A stretch of DNA of 19,668 nucleotides from Baffinella frigidus. Lineage: Eukaryota > Cryptophyceae > Cryptomonadales > Baffinellaceae. Where the stretch lies: assembly GCA_026770585.1 (NCBI GenBank), contig MU646364.1, forward strand, positions 443,317-462,984, written 5' to 3'. Positions within the stretch are counted from its first letter, which is position 1, and every line of letters begins with the position of its first letter. The translations under genes were made by a program, and so were the position numbers. The notes beneath the pieces were generated by a model. The model saw only the letters and a list, made by a program, of their open reading frames with translations. It searched no databases and was not told where the DNA came from. Below, one piece after another: positions 1 to 8,707 of this stretch.

Positions 1-670
1 CTAAACCCTAAACACTAAACACCAAACCCTAAACCCTAAACCCTAAACCCTAAACCCTAAACCCTGAACCCGAAACGACAAACCCTAAACCCTAAACTCT
101 CAACGATGAAACCTAAACCCTAAACTTTAAACCGTAAACCCTGAACCCTAAACGATAAAACCTAAGCCCTAAACCCTAAACCCTAAACGATAAACCCTAA
201 CCCTAAACCCTAAACTCTAGACCCTAGACCCAAAACTCCATATTCTAAACCCTGAACCCTAAACCCTAAACCCTAAACCCTAAACCCTAAACCCTAAACC
301 CTAAACCCTAAACCCTAAACCCGCAACCTTCAACTCTCAACCTACCCCTCTGCCTCCTACCCCTTACCCCCTACTCCCTTCCCCTCACCCACTTCCCCTT
401 GCCCCCTACCCCATATTCTCTACCCCCTACCTCCTGACCTCTACCCACTACCCCCTACCTCCTAACCCCTATCTCCTACTCCCTACCCCCTACCCCATGA
501 GCCCCAAACACCAAACCCCAAACCCTGAACCCAAAACCATCAACCCTAAACCCTGAACACTAAACCCTGACCCTGAACCCTAAACCCTAAACCCTAAACC
601 CTAAACCCTAAACCCTAAACCCCAAACCCTAAACCCTAAACCCTAAACCCTAAACCCTAAACCCTAACTC
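1..670. repeat. Telomeric CCCTAAA array (left end)
   Basis: Tandem CCCTAAA heptamers, nearly perfect at about 20-65, 245-320 and 570-665, mixed with variants such as CCCTGAA and CCCAAAA. On a left chromosome end the C-rich strand should read 5'->3' inward, which is the orientation seen, so this is consistent with a chromosome terminus. The first 60 bases already contain variant units, so base 1 may lie in the inner part of the telomere rather than at its extreme tip. The motif is the type used by plants, many algae and several alveolates. Confidence 0.93.
322..505. repeat. Pyrimidine-rich CCCCTAC-like tract inside the telomeric array
   Basis: A stretch made almost only of C and T with regular A, built from degenerate units such as CCCCTAC, CCCCTTAC and CTCCTAC. 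It separates two blocks of good CCCTAAA repeats. It looks like a variant telomeric or subtelomeric minisatellite. The complementary strand is G-rich with many GGGG runs. Confidence 0.7.
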
Positions 671-1418
671 TTCAACACGGAACCCTAACACCTGAACCCT
701 TAACCCTTAACAATAGCATGACCGCCTTTCCCGTAGCCACGTTGTTTCCGTCCACAGGAACACTCGCCAGAAACCCCGAACCCTCAACTCTAAACAATTG
801 ACACATAGTGTGAGCAAGGCCTCGCGCGAGGTGTGTATGGCCACCCCTTGCAGCGCCGCCATCACTCGCATTCGAGAAAGGGCGTGTGCGAATCAGAATC
901 TCGCCCCTGCCCCTGACCGGGGTTTCGCCCCTGCCGTGCCCGCCTGAGCACGCACCACACGCACGAGCCATGTCGCCTGCGTGGCCTCGTGCGTCAAGAC
1001 ATGTCGCCTGTGCGGTTCGATTCAGAGGCGGGCCTGTCGGATCCGACACGGATCATGAGTCATCGGCATCATGCCAGACCGTTAGAACTGCTTGGAGGTG
1101 GCGTCTCGTGGTCACCCCCCACCTTGGTAATGGAACAGCCCCGCACGGTACCGTTTCTGCGCAGCACGCCATGGGCAGCCTCAGGCTGGGGGTGGTGGCC
1201 ATGGCTGGCACGAGGCGCGTGCACGCGAAGAAGTTCCTGCACCGCCGCGTGCCGTCTCAACCCTAAATCCTAAACCCCAAACATCAAACGGCAGGCGCGT
1301 GCTGCGCGAAGGGTGTGTAAGAAGAACCGCGCTCGCTTCCATGAGAGTCAACTTCCCCGCGGAAGTGGCCATCCGCAGGCACGCATCGCCCCTCCTCGGT
1401 TCAGTCAGGGAGAGACCG
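671..1418. other. Subtelomeric DNA without a recognisable gene
   Basis: Decaying telomeric motifs run to about 800 and reappear briefly at 1258-1290. The rest is moderately GC-rich sequence. Overlapping short open frames exist on both strands at about 672-1372, but none resembles a known protein, has a domain, or shows a consistent coding pattern. I see no RNA gene or promoter. Confidence 0.6.
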
Positions 1419-1572
1419 CACAGCGGACATCAAATTTCGTGAATAACCCAAAGGCGATGAGTCATAGGACCCTACGGTAGGCAATAGCGTAGGGACATGG
1501 GGGGGTTGCTACGGATAAGGTAACGGAAAGGTGGTCAGGATCCAATGACGAATTCCTTCGTAGCCCGTTGTG
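1419..1572. mobile_element. Family D inverted-repeat element, copy 1 (154 bp)
   Basis: Begins CACAGCGG and ends with the complement of CACAACGGGCTACGAAGG. The ends are imperfect inverted repeats, and the left one continues as TTTCGTGAATAACCC. The same left and right ends occur in copy 2 (1615-1775). Too small to encode a transposase, so it would be non-autonomous. No clear target-site duplication is visible, so the superfamily is not assigned. Confidence 0.6.
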
Positions 1573-1614
1573 TGGAGATGCACGGTTTTTCTTGGCACCA
1601 ACGTCTCCAGCCCA

Positions 1615-1775
1615 CACAGCGGACGCCGAAGGGATTTCGTGAATAACCCACACGTGGATGTCCCATAAGACCTCAAGGTTGAAAATCCGTAGGGACATAA
1701 TAGGGTCGTCCCTACGGATATCCTGACCGATTCTTGGTGGCTCAGCCACCACGAATCCCTTTGTAGCCCGCTGTG
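1615..1775. mobile_element. Family D inverted-repeat element, copy 2 (161 bp)
   Basis: Left end CACAGCGGACGCCGAAGGGA matches the inverted right end CACAGCGGGCTACAAAGGGA, giving inverted repeats of roughly 25 bp. An inner perfect 10-bp stem, CCGTAGGGAC with GTCCCTACGG, lies at about 1689-1719. It follows copy 1 after a 42-bp spacer in the same orientation, so the pair could be a tandem duplication or two insertions. Confidence 0.65.
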
Positions 1776-2157
1776 TTTTTCATTGCAAGCCTCTCCCGAA
1801 TCTGGGTCCAGCAGGTGTCGGAACTGCACGCCTTTTCCTACTGAGACAGCCACCGATGCCGTGTTCTTTGAGAGTGTCGAGCCACTCTCAGTCTCTCTCT
1901 CGCTCGCTCGCTCGCTCGCTGGCCACCAACACTCGGTGACAATCGCCAATACCCCCATGGGTGCAGTGTCGACGAAGCGATGCAAGAGTGCCTCCCCTCT
2001 GGAGAAGCAAGCTACCGGCAAGAGCTGGCTGACCCTCCGCCTCTCGCGCCACGTACGCCTCCCGCGACACAGGTTCACGACCCTCCACGCAGGTGCGCGA
2101 CTGCAACGTTGCTTCGCGCTTGCCCGGAAGACCTGTCCCGGTTCAGGGTCTACACTT
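1776..2157. other. Subtelomeric spacer with a CTCG microsatellite
   Basis: GC-rich sequence with a short CTCG tandem run at 1899-1920. Open frames run through it on both strands, but nothing in them is recognisable and no gene is called. Confidence 0.5.
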
Positions 2158-2350
2158 TGAGGTTAAGGGTTCAGGGTTTAGGGTTGAGAGTCTGGGGTTG
2201 AGGGTTGAGGGTTGAGAGTCTAGGTTCTACGGTCTACGGTCGAGGGTCGAGGGTCGAGGGTCGAGGTTCTAGGTTCTATAATTTAGAAATTAGGGTTTAG
2301 GGTCTAGGGTCTAGAGTGTAGGATCTAGGGTTTAGGGTTTAGAGTTTAAG
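2158..2350. repeat. Inverted, degenerate telomeric (TTTAGGG) array
   Basis: Degenerate heptamers such as GGTTTAGG, GGTTGAGG, GGTCGAGG and GGTCTAGG. The G-rich strand is on top here, opposite to the arrays at 1-670 and 15513-19638. Units are diverged but keep the 7-base rhythm. As an interstitial array in reversed orientation it suggests a past inversion, end fusion or break repair. Confidence 0.8.
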
Positions 2351-2559
2351 GCTGGAGAACCCCAAACCTGACGCACACCATGCGCTCAACCACAGGGATG
2401 GCTCGCGAGTATGGCAACGCGTCTTACTCGGGCATGCAGTACCTTGCAGCCGTACCCTGCAAGCGCGTAAGACGCCGTCCCGCCCTGTTTCTCCTAGGAT
2501 TATAGGACTACTGTGTCCAGGGCCCTGCGGTGGTCTCATCAGCGGGTACCCCTGCCTGC

Positions 2560-2854
2560 CTAGGTGCCGCCGCGCCCCCTAGGACCTTGGTAGGGTCCTA
2601 CAGGAATATCCAGGCTATAAGAACACGTCTTGGGCGAGCCTCGGTCGGTGTCTGTTTTCTTAAAATTAGTACCTACGGGTTGACTAAACGCAACATTAAG
2701 TCAACCCACTGGTACTACATTACGAAAACGGGGGGCCCAGATCCGGTCTGTGTTCTTAAGTTCTGGTTTCTTATAGCCCAGAAACCGCTGATTGGATATG
2801 CTTACGGTAGGGTCGTAGGGACAGGCGTTTCCTTATGAGCGAGGTACCCCTGTA
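2560..2854. mobile_element. Family A foldback element split by a nested family B element
   Basis: The right side (about 2800-2854) is the family A arm ending TTATGAGCGAGGTACCCCTGTA. The left side (about 2560-2600) carries the family A interior (CCCCCTAGGACC, GTAGGGTCCTA) with a degraded terminus. Between them sits a family B element (2599-2791). Further family A-like debris extends left to about 2492. The order shows that B inserted into A. Confidence 0.65.
2599..2791. mobile_element. Family B foldback element, nested copy (193 bp)
   Basis: Starts TACAGGAATATCCAGGCTAT, then AAGAACAC. A central stem is formed by GGGTTGACT and the inverted AGTCAACCC. It ends GTGTTCTTAAGTTC...TTATAGCCCAGAAACCGCTG, a decayed form of the family terminus ATAGCCCAGATATCCCTGTA. 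The length and internal order match the complete copy at 13060-13251. Confidence 0.75.
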
Positions 2855-2989
2855 CTGTACGCTGCATCACACAACCGCATCACCTCACACACCTCACCAC
2901 CATGAAATCCTTCACGACCCTGAGGAATGAAACCCTTGTGTGCAGACAAGCTCCCGCACACAAGCCTCTGGCGCTGGCAACCTGGGGGG

Positions 2990-3193
2990 GGCGCCGCGTG
3001 GTGAGGGCACGGGGGGGGAGGCGCCGCGTGGTGAAGCCATCGGGGTACCTCGCCCATAAGAAACCGCCGCACCCTAGGACCCTACAGTCGGCCTATGCCT
3101 AGGGCCCTATGGTGATCCTAGGGGATTGGACGCCTGGGTGGGGCGCCGCGTGTTGAGGGCGTGGGGGGGGTGCGCTGGGTGGTGAAGCCATCG
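2990..3193. repeat. Duplicated GC-rich segment flanking a family A half-element
   Basis: About 52 bp containing GGCGCCGCGTGGTGAGGGC, a G-run and GGTGAAGCCATCGGG occurs at 2990-3041 and again, diverged, at about 3138-3193. The half-element at 3042-3127 lies between them. It could be a segmental duplication or a slippage product. Confidence 0.6.
3042..3127. mobile_element. Family A left half (truncated)
   Basis: Starts GGGGTACCTCGCCCATAAGA, then AACCGCCGCACCCTAGGACCC and the central GGCCTATGCCTAGGGCCC. Sequence identity to the family stops after GGTGATCCTAGGGG, and the right inverted terminus is absent. Confidence 0.65.
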
Positions 3194-3233
3194 GGAGAGC
3201 TGCGCCGGCCGAGGGCTGCTCTTCCGCAGGCTC

Positions 3234-3324
3234 TGCAGGGTACCTCGCTCATCATAAGAAACCGCCCCCCTCCCTAGCTAGGACCACCGTAGGGTCCTAG
3301 GCATGGGCCTACTGTAGGGTCCTA
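3234..3324. mobile_element. Family A truncated copy
   Basis: Left terminus (GCAGGGTACCTCGCTCAT) and the centre through ACTGTAGGGTCCTA are present. The right arm is missing and a complete copy begins directly at 3323. This is the pattern expected if a later element replaced or interrupted the right half. Confidence 0.65.
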
Positions 3325-3441
3325 CAGGGGTACCTCGCTCATGAGAAACCGCCCCCCCCAAGGACCCCCATAGGGCCCTAGGCATAGCCCACTGTAGGGT
3401 CCCAGGGGGTGGCGGTTTCTTATGAGCGAGGTACCCCTGTA
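3323..3441. mobile_element. Family A foldback element, complete (119 bp)
   Basis: TACAGGGGTACCTCGCTCAT at the left is mirrored by ATGAGCGAGGTACCCCTGTA at the right. Arms of over 50 bp (including AGAAACCGCCCCC and GGGGGTGGCGGTTTCT) leave a short centre, GGCCCTAGGCATAGCCC. The whole unit can fold into one hairpin. Each end is flanked by TA, consistent with a TA target duplication. A second right-end fragment follows at 3442-3476. Confidence 0.8.
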
Positions 3442-3476
3442 CGGGGGACGTTTTTTATGAGCGAGGTACCCCTGTA
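3442..3476. mobile_element. Family A right-end fragment
   Basis: About 35 bp ending TTATGAGCGAGGTACCCCTG TA, preceded by a G-run and a T-run in place of the rest of the arm. A truncated remnant directly after the complete copy. Confidence 0.6.
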
Positions 3477-3536
3477 CAAGTGCATGCCCCGACGCTCTTC
3501 TCCCTACGCGCGGCATCGAGGGGCGTGTCAGGACCC

Positions 3537-3657
3537 TACAGGGGTACTTGCCTCATAGGAACCCCCCCCCCCCCTAGGATCACCATAAGGTCTTAGGCAT
3601 AGGCCTACTGTAGGGTCCTAGGGGGGCGCGGTTACTTATGAGCGAGGTACCCCTGTA
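3537..3657. mobile_element. Family A foldback element, complete (121 bp)
   Basis: Left end TACAGGGGTACTTGCCTCAT (two changes from the family) and right end TTATGAGCGAGGTACCCCTG followed by TA. Long C-run and G-run arms flank a centre containing GGCATAGGCCTACTGTAGGG. TA is present at both borders. Confidence 0.8.
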
Positions 3658-3703
3658 GTCCAGACAAACCCGCCTGAGGCCATCAGGTCGACTGTACTCA
3701 GGG

Positions 3704-3826
3704 TACAGGGGTACCTCGCGCATAAGAAAACGCCCCCCCCCCCTAGGACCACCATAGGGCCCTAGGCATAGCCATACTGTAGGGTCCTCGGGGGGGCATT
3801 TTCTTGTGAGCGAGGGTACCCCTGTA
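3704..3826. mobile_element. Family A foldback element, complete (123 bp)
   Basis: TACAGGGGTACCTCGCGCAT at the left is mirrored by GTGAGCGAGGGTACCCCTGTA at the right, which carries one extra G. The centre GGGCCCTAGGCATAGCC matches other copies. Few changes between the arms suggest moderately recent insertion. Confidence 0.8.
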
Positions 3827-4027
3827 AGTCTCGAGTTGTCCTGGACTAGGTCCTCACAGGGTGCGCGCCTCAGGCCTGGCAGACGCTGGGCATCGCCAGA
3901 ACCTCTCGCGTGTGCATGTATCCGTGCAGGAGTACATGCATTCGATAAATACGTGCCTGTCACACCTAGTGAGCTATTAATGTGCATGTGGAATTCAGGG
4001 GTAGAACCCGAAGCCCTCTTAGGGGCC

Positions 4028-4149
4028 TACAGGGGTACCTGGCGCATAAGAAAGCGCAACCCTCCATAGGACCATCATAGGGCCCTAGGCATAGCCCTAT
4101 CGTAAGGTCCTGGGAGGAGGCGCTTTCTTATGAGCGAGGTGCCCCATGA
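4028..4149. mobile_element. Family A foldback element, complete (about 122 bp)
   Basis: Left end TACAGGGGTACCTGGCGCAT and right arm GCGCTTTCTTATGAGCGAGG, with a decayed final terminus (TGCCCCATGA). The centre is GGGCCCTAGGCATAGCCC. The two arms carry matching AAGAAAGCGC / GCGCTTTCTT changes relative to the AAACCGC form, so this is a subtype. Confidence 0.75.
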
Positions 4150-4186
4150 CCAGGTATCCCGGGCCTATTCACAGGATCCTAAGTCC

Positions 4187-4276
4187 TACAGGGTTGCATG
4201 GGGTACCTCGCTCATAAGAAAACGCCTCCTCCTATGACCCTACAGTAGGGATATGCCCAGGGCCCTACGGTGGTCC
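4187..4276. mobile_element. Family A truncated copy
   Basis: TACAGGGTTGCATGGGGTAC, then CTCGCTCATAAGAAAACGCC and the centre GATATGCCCAGGGCCC in inverted orientation relative to most copies. The right arm ends where the next copy begins at 4277. Confidence 0.65.
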
Positions 4277-4399
4277 TACATGGGGTACCTCGCTCATAAG
4301 GAACTGCCCCCCCCCCTAGGACCACCGTAGGGCCCTAGGCATAGGCCTACTGTAGGGTCCTAGGAGAACGCTGTTTCTTATGAGCGAGGTACCCCTGTA
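4277..4399. mobile_element. Family A foldback element, complete (123 bp)
   Basis: Left TACATGGGGTACCTCGCTCA and right TTATGAGCGAGGTACCCCTG TA. The centre GTAGGGCCCTAGGCATAGGC is intact. It abuts the truncated copy on the left and a decayed right-end fragment (4400-4440, GGCGAGGTGCCTGTA) on the right. Confidence 0.8.
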
Positions 4400-4454
4400 G
4401 GGGGGGGCGGGGTTTCTGATGGGCGAGGTGCCTGTACCTCGTCCGTAGGAAACG

Positions 4455-4595
4455 ATCGAGCCTCGGGCGGTGTCTGTTGTTTCAAATCAGTACCTGCAAG
4501 GTTAACTAGAGTAAACGCGAAATCTAGTAAACCCGCTCGTACAGAATTAAGAACACGAAGCCCCCAAATCCGGTGTGGGTTCTGAAGGGTCTGAG
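4455..4595. mobile_element. Family B remnant without termini
   Basis: Carries the family B interior in order: CGAGCCTCGGGCGGTGTCTG, AATCAGTACCTGCAAGGTTA, AATTAAGAACACG and CAAATCCGGTGTGGGTTCTG. Both terminal TACAGGGGTATC sequences are missing, so it is a fragment. Confidence 0.65.
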
Positions 4596-4624
4596 GGGGA
4601 CGTGACCACGGATGCTGAACCTGA

Positions 4625-4658
4625 GGGGGGGGGGGCGCGAGGGGGATGGGGGGGGGGG
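4625..4658 (+). repeat. G-rich tract with quadruplex potential
   Basis: Runs of 11, 5 and 11 G residues at 4625-4635, 4641-4645 and 4648-4658 within 34 bases. Such runs can in principle form G-quadruplexes on the plus strand. They lie between foldback elements. Confidence 0.6.
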
Positions 4659-4782
4659 CAGTGAATGCGGTGCAGGCAGTGAGGGCGAGGATTAAATTCA
4701 AAACGGACCGATCATTTTTCCTGCTTTTCTTAAGAGAACATTCCACCGAGTGTTCTCAGATTACACGCACCTATGTTTGAGG

Positions 4783-4852
4783 TACAGGGTTACCTCGCTC
4801 ATAAGAAGGGTCCTGGGAGGGGGAGGTTTCTTATGAGCGAGGTACCCCTGTA
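4783..4852. mobile_element. Family A foldback element with internal deletion (70 bp)
   Basis: Left end TACAGGGTTACCTCGCTCAT and right end TTATGAGCGAGGTACCCCTG TA are both intact, but the interior is reduced to AAGAAGGGTCCTGGGAGGGGG. It shares its right TA with the next copy, which starts at 4851. Confidence 0.75.
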
Positions 4853-4973
4853 CAGAGGTACCTCGCTCGTCAGAAAGCGCGCCCCCTGGCTAGGAACACC
4901 TTAGGGCTCGAGGCATGGGCCGTCTGCGGGGTCCCAGGAGGAGGCGCTTTCTTATGAGCGAGGTACTCCTGTA
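4851..4973. mobile_element. Family A foldback element, complete (123 bp)
   Basis: TACAGAGGTACCTCGCTCGT at the left and ATGAGCGAGGTACTCCTGTA at the right, with GAAAGCGC / GCGCTTTC arms as in the 4028 copy. It joins the preceding 70-bp copy through one TA. It is the last foldback element before the eEF3 gene island and lies about 320 bp past the eEF3 stop codon. Confidence 0.8.
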
Positions 4974-5292
4974 CCTTTTGTATCCGCTTCAAGCAACTGC
5001 GCTAGCCTAGCTTGGCGCCACACAACTTATCCTTCAAGGGTCTCACTCTGGACTGCGCATCATGCATGTAGAGATCGAACCAGCGCGGCAATGAATGCAC
5101 AAAAACCAGACTGCATGCATGTAGTGAGCAAAGCTGACAAGGCAGGGGCGCGGCGAGGGCAAGCAGACACAATCGATTTCTTTTGGATGCTTTCCTGTTA
5201 TTAAGTCTGGAAAAAAATGTGCAGCCGACGAGACCCTACTAGTCGCGTCGGCGTGGTGGTTGGAGAGAGAGAGAGACGAGTCGAATCGGCTT
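4974..5292. other. Region downstream of the eEF3 gene, probable 3' UTR
   Basis: Directly after the eEF3 stop on the minus strand comes a short GA/TC microsatellite (5261-5277), then T-rich and A-rich stretches at about 5180-5220 that could hold the polyadenylation region. No canonical AATAAA is visible on the minus strand. A repeated GCATGTAG motif occurs at 5063-5070 and 5116-5123. Confidence 0.45.
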
Positions 5293-8200
5293 CTAATCCG
5301 ACTCGGTGTCGGACGGGAGGCCCTTGGCGCGGTTCTCGGCGCGGTGCTTCTCCAGCTTCTTGGCCTCGCGCGCGGTCAGCTTCTTCTCCTTCTTGATCTT
5401 GATCACGTTCCCGAGCGAGTCCATCACCTCGTCGGGCGCCTGGTTGGCGTCGAGGTCGATCTTCTCGTCCTTGGCCACCTCCCCCTCGCGCACCAGCTGC
5501 CCGTTGTCCACCGACCACCGCTCGGGGCACAGCGCCTCCGTGAACTCGCGGTTGTGCGAGATGAGCACGACCCCCCCGCCGTACTTCTTGATGGCCCCCG
5601 CGAGCGCGCCCAGCGAGTCCCGATCAAGGTAGTTAGTCGGCTCGTCCATCACCAGGATATGCGGGTTGTTCCACATGGACCCGGCGATCACGACCTTGAC
5701 CTTCTGCCCGCCCGAGAGACCGCGCATGCGCGAGTGCGTCGCGAACTCGGCCTCGAGACCCATGTCGATGAGCTGGGCCTCGACGAACTTGGTGGTGAGC
5801 GGGCGCGCGGCGAGGCCGAGACGGAGCGCCTCCTGCTGGTCCAGGCGCTGCACCATCTTGGCCCACCCCATCTCCTCGAGCTTCTCGCGGTCGATCCACG
5901 AGTTGTGGTCGTCGCCCTTGTTGAGCCACTTGACCTCGTACTCGTAGGAGCGCTTGGACTTGCGGCGCCCCCGGAGGGACTCGATCACCTTCTTGTCGAC
6001 GGTTCCGTCCTCGTTACGGACGGTGTGCACCTTCTGCATGTTGGCCTCCTCGGTCTCGGTGAGCTTCTTGCCCTCCTGCTCCATCGCCTCGCGGTCCTCG
6101 CCCGAGGAGTAGCGCCACTGGATGTACTCGTTGGGCGACTTGTCGAGGTGGTTCTCGATGTGGTGGAAGGCGTGCTGCGCCACGTAGGCGATGCGCATGT
6201 TGGCGTGGCGCCACACCGTGCCCGTCTGCGGCTTCACCTCGGCGCAGAACACCTTGATGAGCGTCGACTTGCCGGCGCCGTTGGGCCCGATCACCGCCAC
6301 GCGCGAGGAGAGCGACGCCTGGAGGGTGATGTTGAACACGGTGGGGGTGTCGCGCTGGGCGTACTGGTACGAGATCTTGTCCATCTTGATGATGGCGCGG
6401 CCCTTGGACTTGATGCCGTCGAGAAGGCCGGGCTCCGGGAAGGTGAAGGCGAGGTTCTCGTCGGACAGCTCGTAGTAGGTCTTGGCGCGCGGCACGCGCT
6501 TCACGAAGGCGGCGAGCGAGCCCTTGTAGTTCTTGAGCTTGCGGTTGTCCTCATAGTGGATGATGTGGGTCACGACGCGGTCGAGGAAGCCGGCATCGTG
6601 GGTGATGATCATCGACGTGATGCTCTTCTGCGACACCAGGAAGTTCTCGAGCCACGCGACGTTCTTCACGTCCAAATGGTTGGTGGGCTCGTCGAGGAGA
6701 AGGATGTCAGCGTTGCGGAGGATCGCGCGGCAGAGCGCCAGCTTCATCTTCCACCCGCCGGAGAGACCCGACACCCCCCCGAAGCGCCAAGCGGGCGACT
6801 TCTGGTCGGAGCCGAAACCGAACTCGTCGAGCTTGCGCTCCACCTCGTCGCGCGGAATGTTGGGGAGCACCGCGCACGTGTACTCGAGGATGGTCATGCC
6901 CTCCTGGTCGCTCTGGATGTCGTGCTCGACGTACACGGTCTTGAGCTCCTCGGGCGGCGGGAAGTTGTCAACCTGGCCATTGGAGATCGCGCGCATGAGC
7001 GTCGACTTGCCGCACCCGTTGTACCCGCACACGCCGTAGCGCATCCCGCGCTTCAAGTGGAGGCGCGTGTTGTTGAGAAGGATCTTGGCACCATAGCCGA
7101 GCGAGAACTCGCAGTTGCAGAGGTCCTCGCCCTCCTCGTCGTGGTCGTCGTCGATGATGCGCGGCATCACGTCCTTCTCGCAGCGCTTGAGCAGCTCCGT
7201 GCACGTCTTGATGGCGTCGGCCTCGGACATGAAGGGCGCGAGGTACGGGCACACGGCGATGAACTTCCACTCGAACTCGTCGAAGAGGAGGTCGTTGATC
7301 ATCGACGAAATGAGCGTCGAGAGGTACTCCCCGAAGATCTGGAAGGTGGCATCGGTGACAGGCGCGGCCGGCACGGTGGAGCAAACCGTCTCGAGGAGCG
7401 CAGCGAAGCACACCTCGGGGTCCATCGACTTGGCCGCCTCCTCGCTCTCGATCGACTCCTGGATGTTCTTGAGCGTCTTAAGCGCCTTGACGCACACGCT
7501 GCGCGCCTCGGGGTCGGACATCTCGTCGCCGAGACGCTTGATCTCGGGCATCAGCGAGGGGAGGAAGGGCTTGGCCTCGCGGGGCTGGTCGATGAGCTTC
7601 GACATGTTGTCCACGATCACCGCCACCTTGCGCTTGATCTCCGTCTTCTTCTCCTGGCAGCCGCGCAGGAGGATGGGCACCGTGATCGCCAGCGCCGGGG
7701 AGTCGACCGACTGCACGAACACCGTCGACGACAGCGCGTGCACGGTCTCGCCAACCTCCTCCGGGTTCTGGATGGCCCTCACCAGCGGGCCAACGAAGGG
7801 CTTGATGTCGCGGTTGGTCACCGAGTTGCAAGCGACAAGCATGCACGCCGCCGCCGCCTCCTTCACCTCCTTCTTCGTGTCCCACATGGCCTCAGACATG
7901 GGCGCGATCGCGGTCGGGAGGCAGCGCGAGAAAGGCATGGGGTGCTTCCCTGCCAGCTTCTTGAGAAGGTTGCACACAAGCACCTTGACCTGCCACTTGG
8001 TCGACTTGAGCGCTTTGAAGAGCAGGTCGAGCACCGGGCGCACCGACCACGAGCACACGCTGTCGATCAGGTTGTGCGCCGCCTGCCGAGAGAGGGGAGA
8101 GTGTTAGCGAACTGTCTGCCAAGCCGCCAACTGTCAACTGCCTGCCTGTCACGCTGGGGGTAAGACGACGCGGCAGGCGCGAGCACGTGTCGGACACGGT

Positions 8201-8707
8201 TGTGGAAGGAGCCGGGCAGGTGCGAGTGGTGGAAGGGAGTGCTGTTAGGCAGGGTCGGGCGCGGGCTGTTACCTCCTCGGCCACAATCTGGACCTCCTTC
8301 TTCTTGTGCGCGACGTCCTCGCAGATGGTCTGGATCATCGGCACGAGGAACGGCTCCACCATGGTCTTGCACTCAGCCGAGAGCGCCGAGATCAGGGTGT
8401 AGGCGTTCTCCTTGGTCTTGGGGTCCGCGACAAGGGCCTTGAGGCCGTCGAGGGCGCCCGACTGGATGATCGAGCGCGGGCCCGCAGCCTTGACGGTCTT
8501 GGCCATGTCATCGGCCGTGAAGCCAGCCATCTCCTTGGGCATCTCAGCCTTCATGGCCGTCATGGCCTTCTGGATCGCGCCGATGTGCTTCATGTCAACC
8601 TCGTGCAGGTCGACGGCAGCGAAAGACACATTGTCGAAGGAGTACGACTTCTGAAGCTTGATCTTAGCCTCCTCCTCAGCCGCCCTCAACTCACTCAAAG
8701 AGGCCAT
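5293..8707 (-). CDS. Translation elongation factor 3 (eEF3), two exons
   Basis: Cytosolic ABC-F ATPase that in fungi binds the ribosome and helps release deacylated tRNA from the E site during elongation. Exon 1 is 8707-8273 (145 codons) and exon 2 is 8082-5293, joined in phase 0, giving 1074 residues against 1044 in yeast. N-terminal HEAT repeats span about residues 1-340 (MWDTKKEVKEAAAA is typical), followed by a helical-bundle region. ABC1 has Walker A GYNGCGKST (498-506), signature LSGGW (585-589) and Walker B ILLLDEPTNHLD (605-616). ABC2 has Walker A GPNGAGKST (744-752), signature LSGGQ (934-938) and Walker B ILVMDEPTNYLD (954-965). A chromodomain-like insert (about 853-898, YEYEVKWL) sits in ABC2, as in fungal eEF3, but is shorter. 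A basic then acidic tail ends the protein. The ATG has A at -3 and G at +4. All ATPase motifs are intact, so the protein is probably active. Confidence 0.96.
8083..8272 (-). other. Spliceosomal intron in eEF3 (190 bp)
   Basis: On the minus strand the donor reads GAG|GTAACA and the acceptor CTCTCTCGGCAG|GCG, preceded by a pyrimidine-rich stretch. Splicing joins VQIVAEE to AAHNLIDSV, which continues the HEAT-repeat alignment with eEF3 without a gap. The length is not a multiple of three, so retention would shift the frame. It is the only intron needed to make a full-length protein. Confidence 0.93.

Noticed and set aside
672-1372. Overlapping short open frames on both strands in the subtelomere
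   Set aside because: Many mutually overlapping frames of similar length without recognisable content, as expected by chance in GC-rich DNA.
3323-4399. CRISPR-like array of regularly recurring GGTACC repeats
   Set aside because: Repeats are inverted pairs of about 120 bp with irregular spacing and TA borders, in a eukaryotic context. They are foldback elements, not direct repeats with unique spacers.
2902-4746. Short open frames across the first element cluster
   Set aside because: They translate family A and B foldback DNA. The same peptides recur in both orientations because the elements are palindromic.
6968-7411. Several further open frames overlapping eEF3 in other frames (also 5306-5632, 6560-7039, 7115-8107, 8306-9151)
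   Set aside because: All lie within or across eEF3 exons in other frames, with low-complexity content and no domain. They are composition shadows.
5260-8163. Plus-strand open frame of 967 codons opposite eEF3
   Set aside because: It is antisense to a well-supported gene and spans the exon 2 region plus part of the intron. The high GC of third positions in eEF3 codons removes stops from the opposite strand, and the product is an R/L/H/V-rich sequence without domains.
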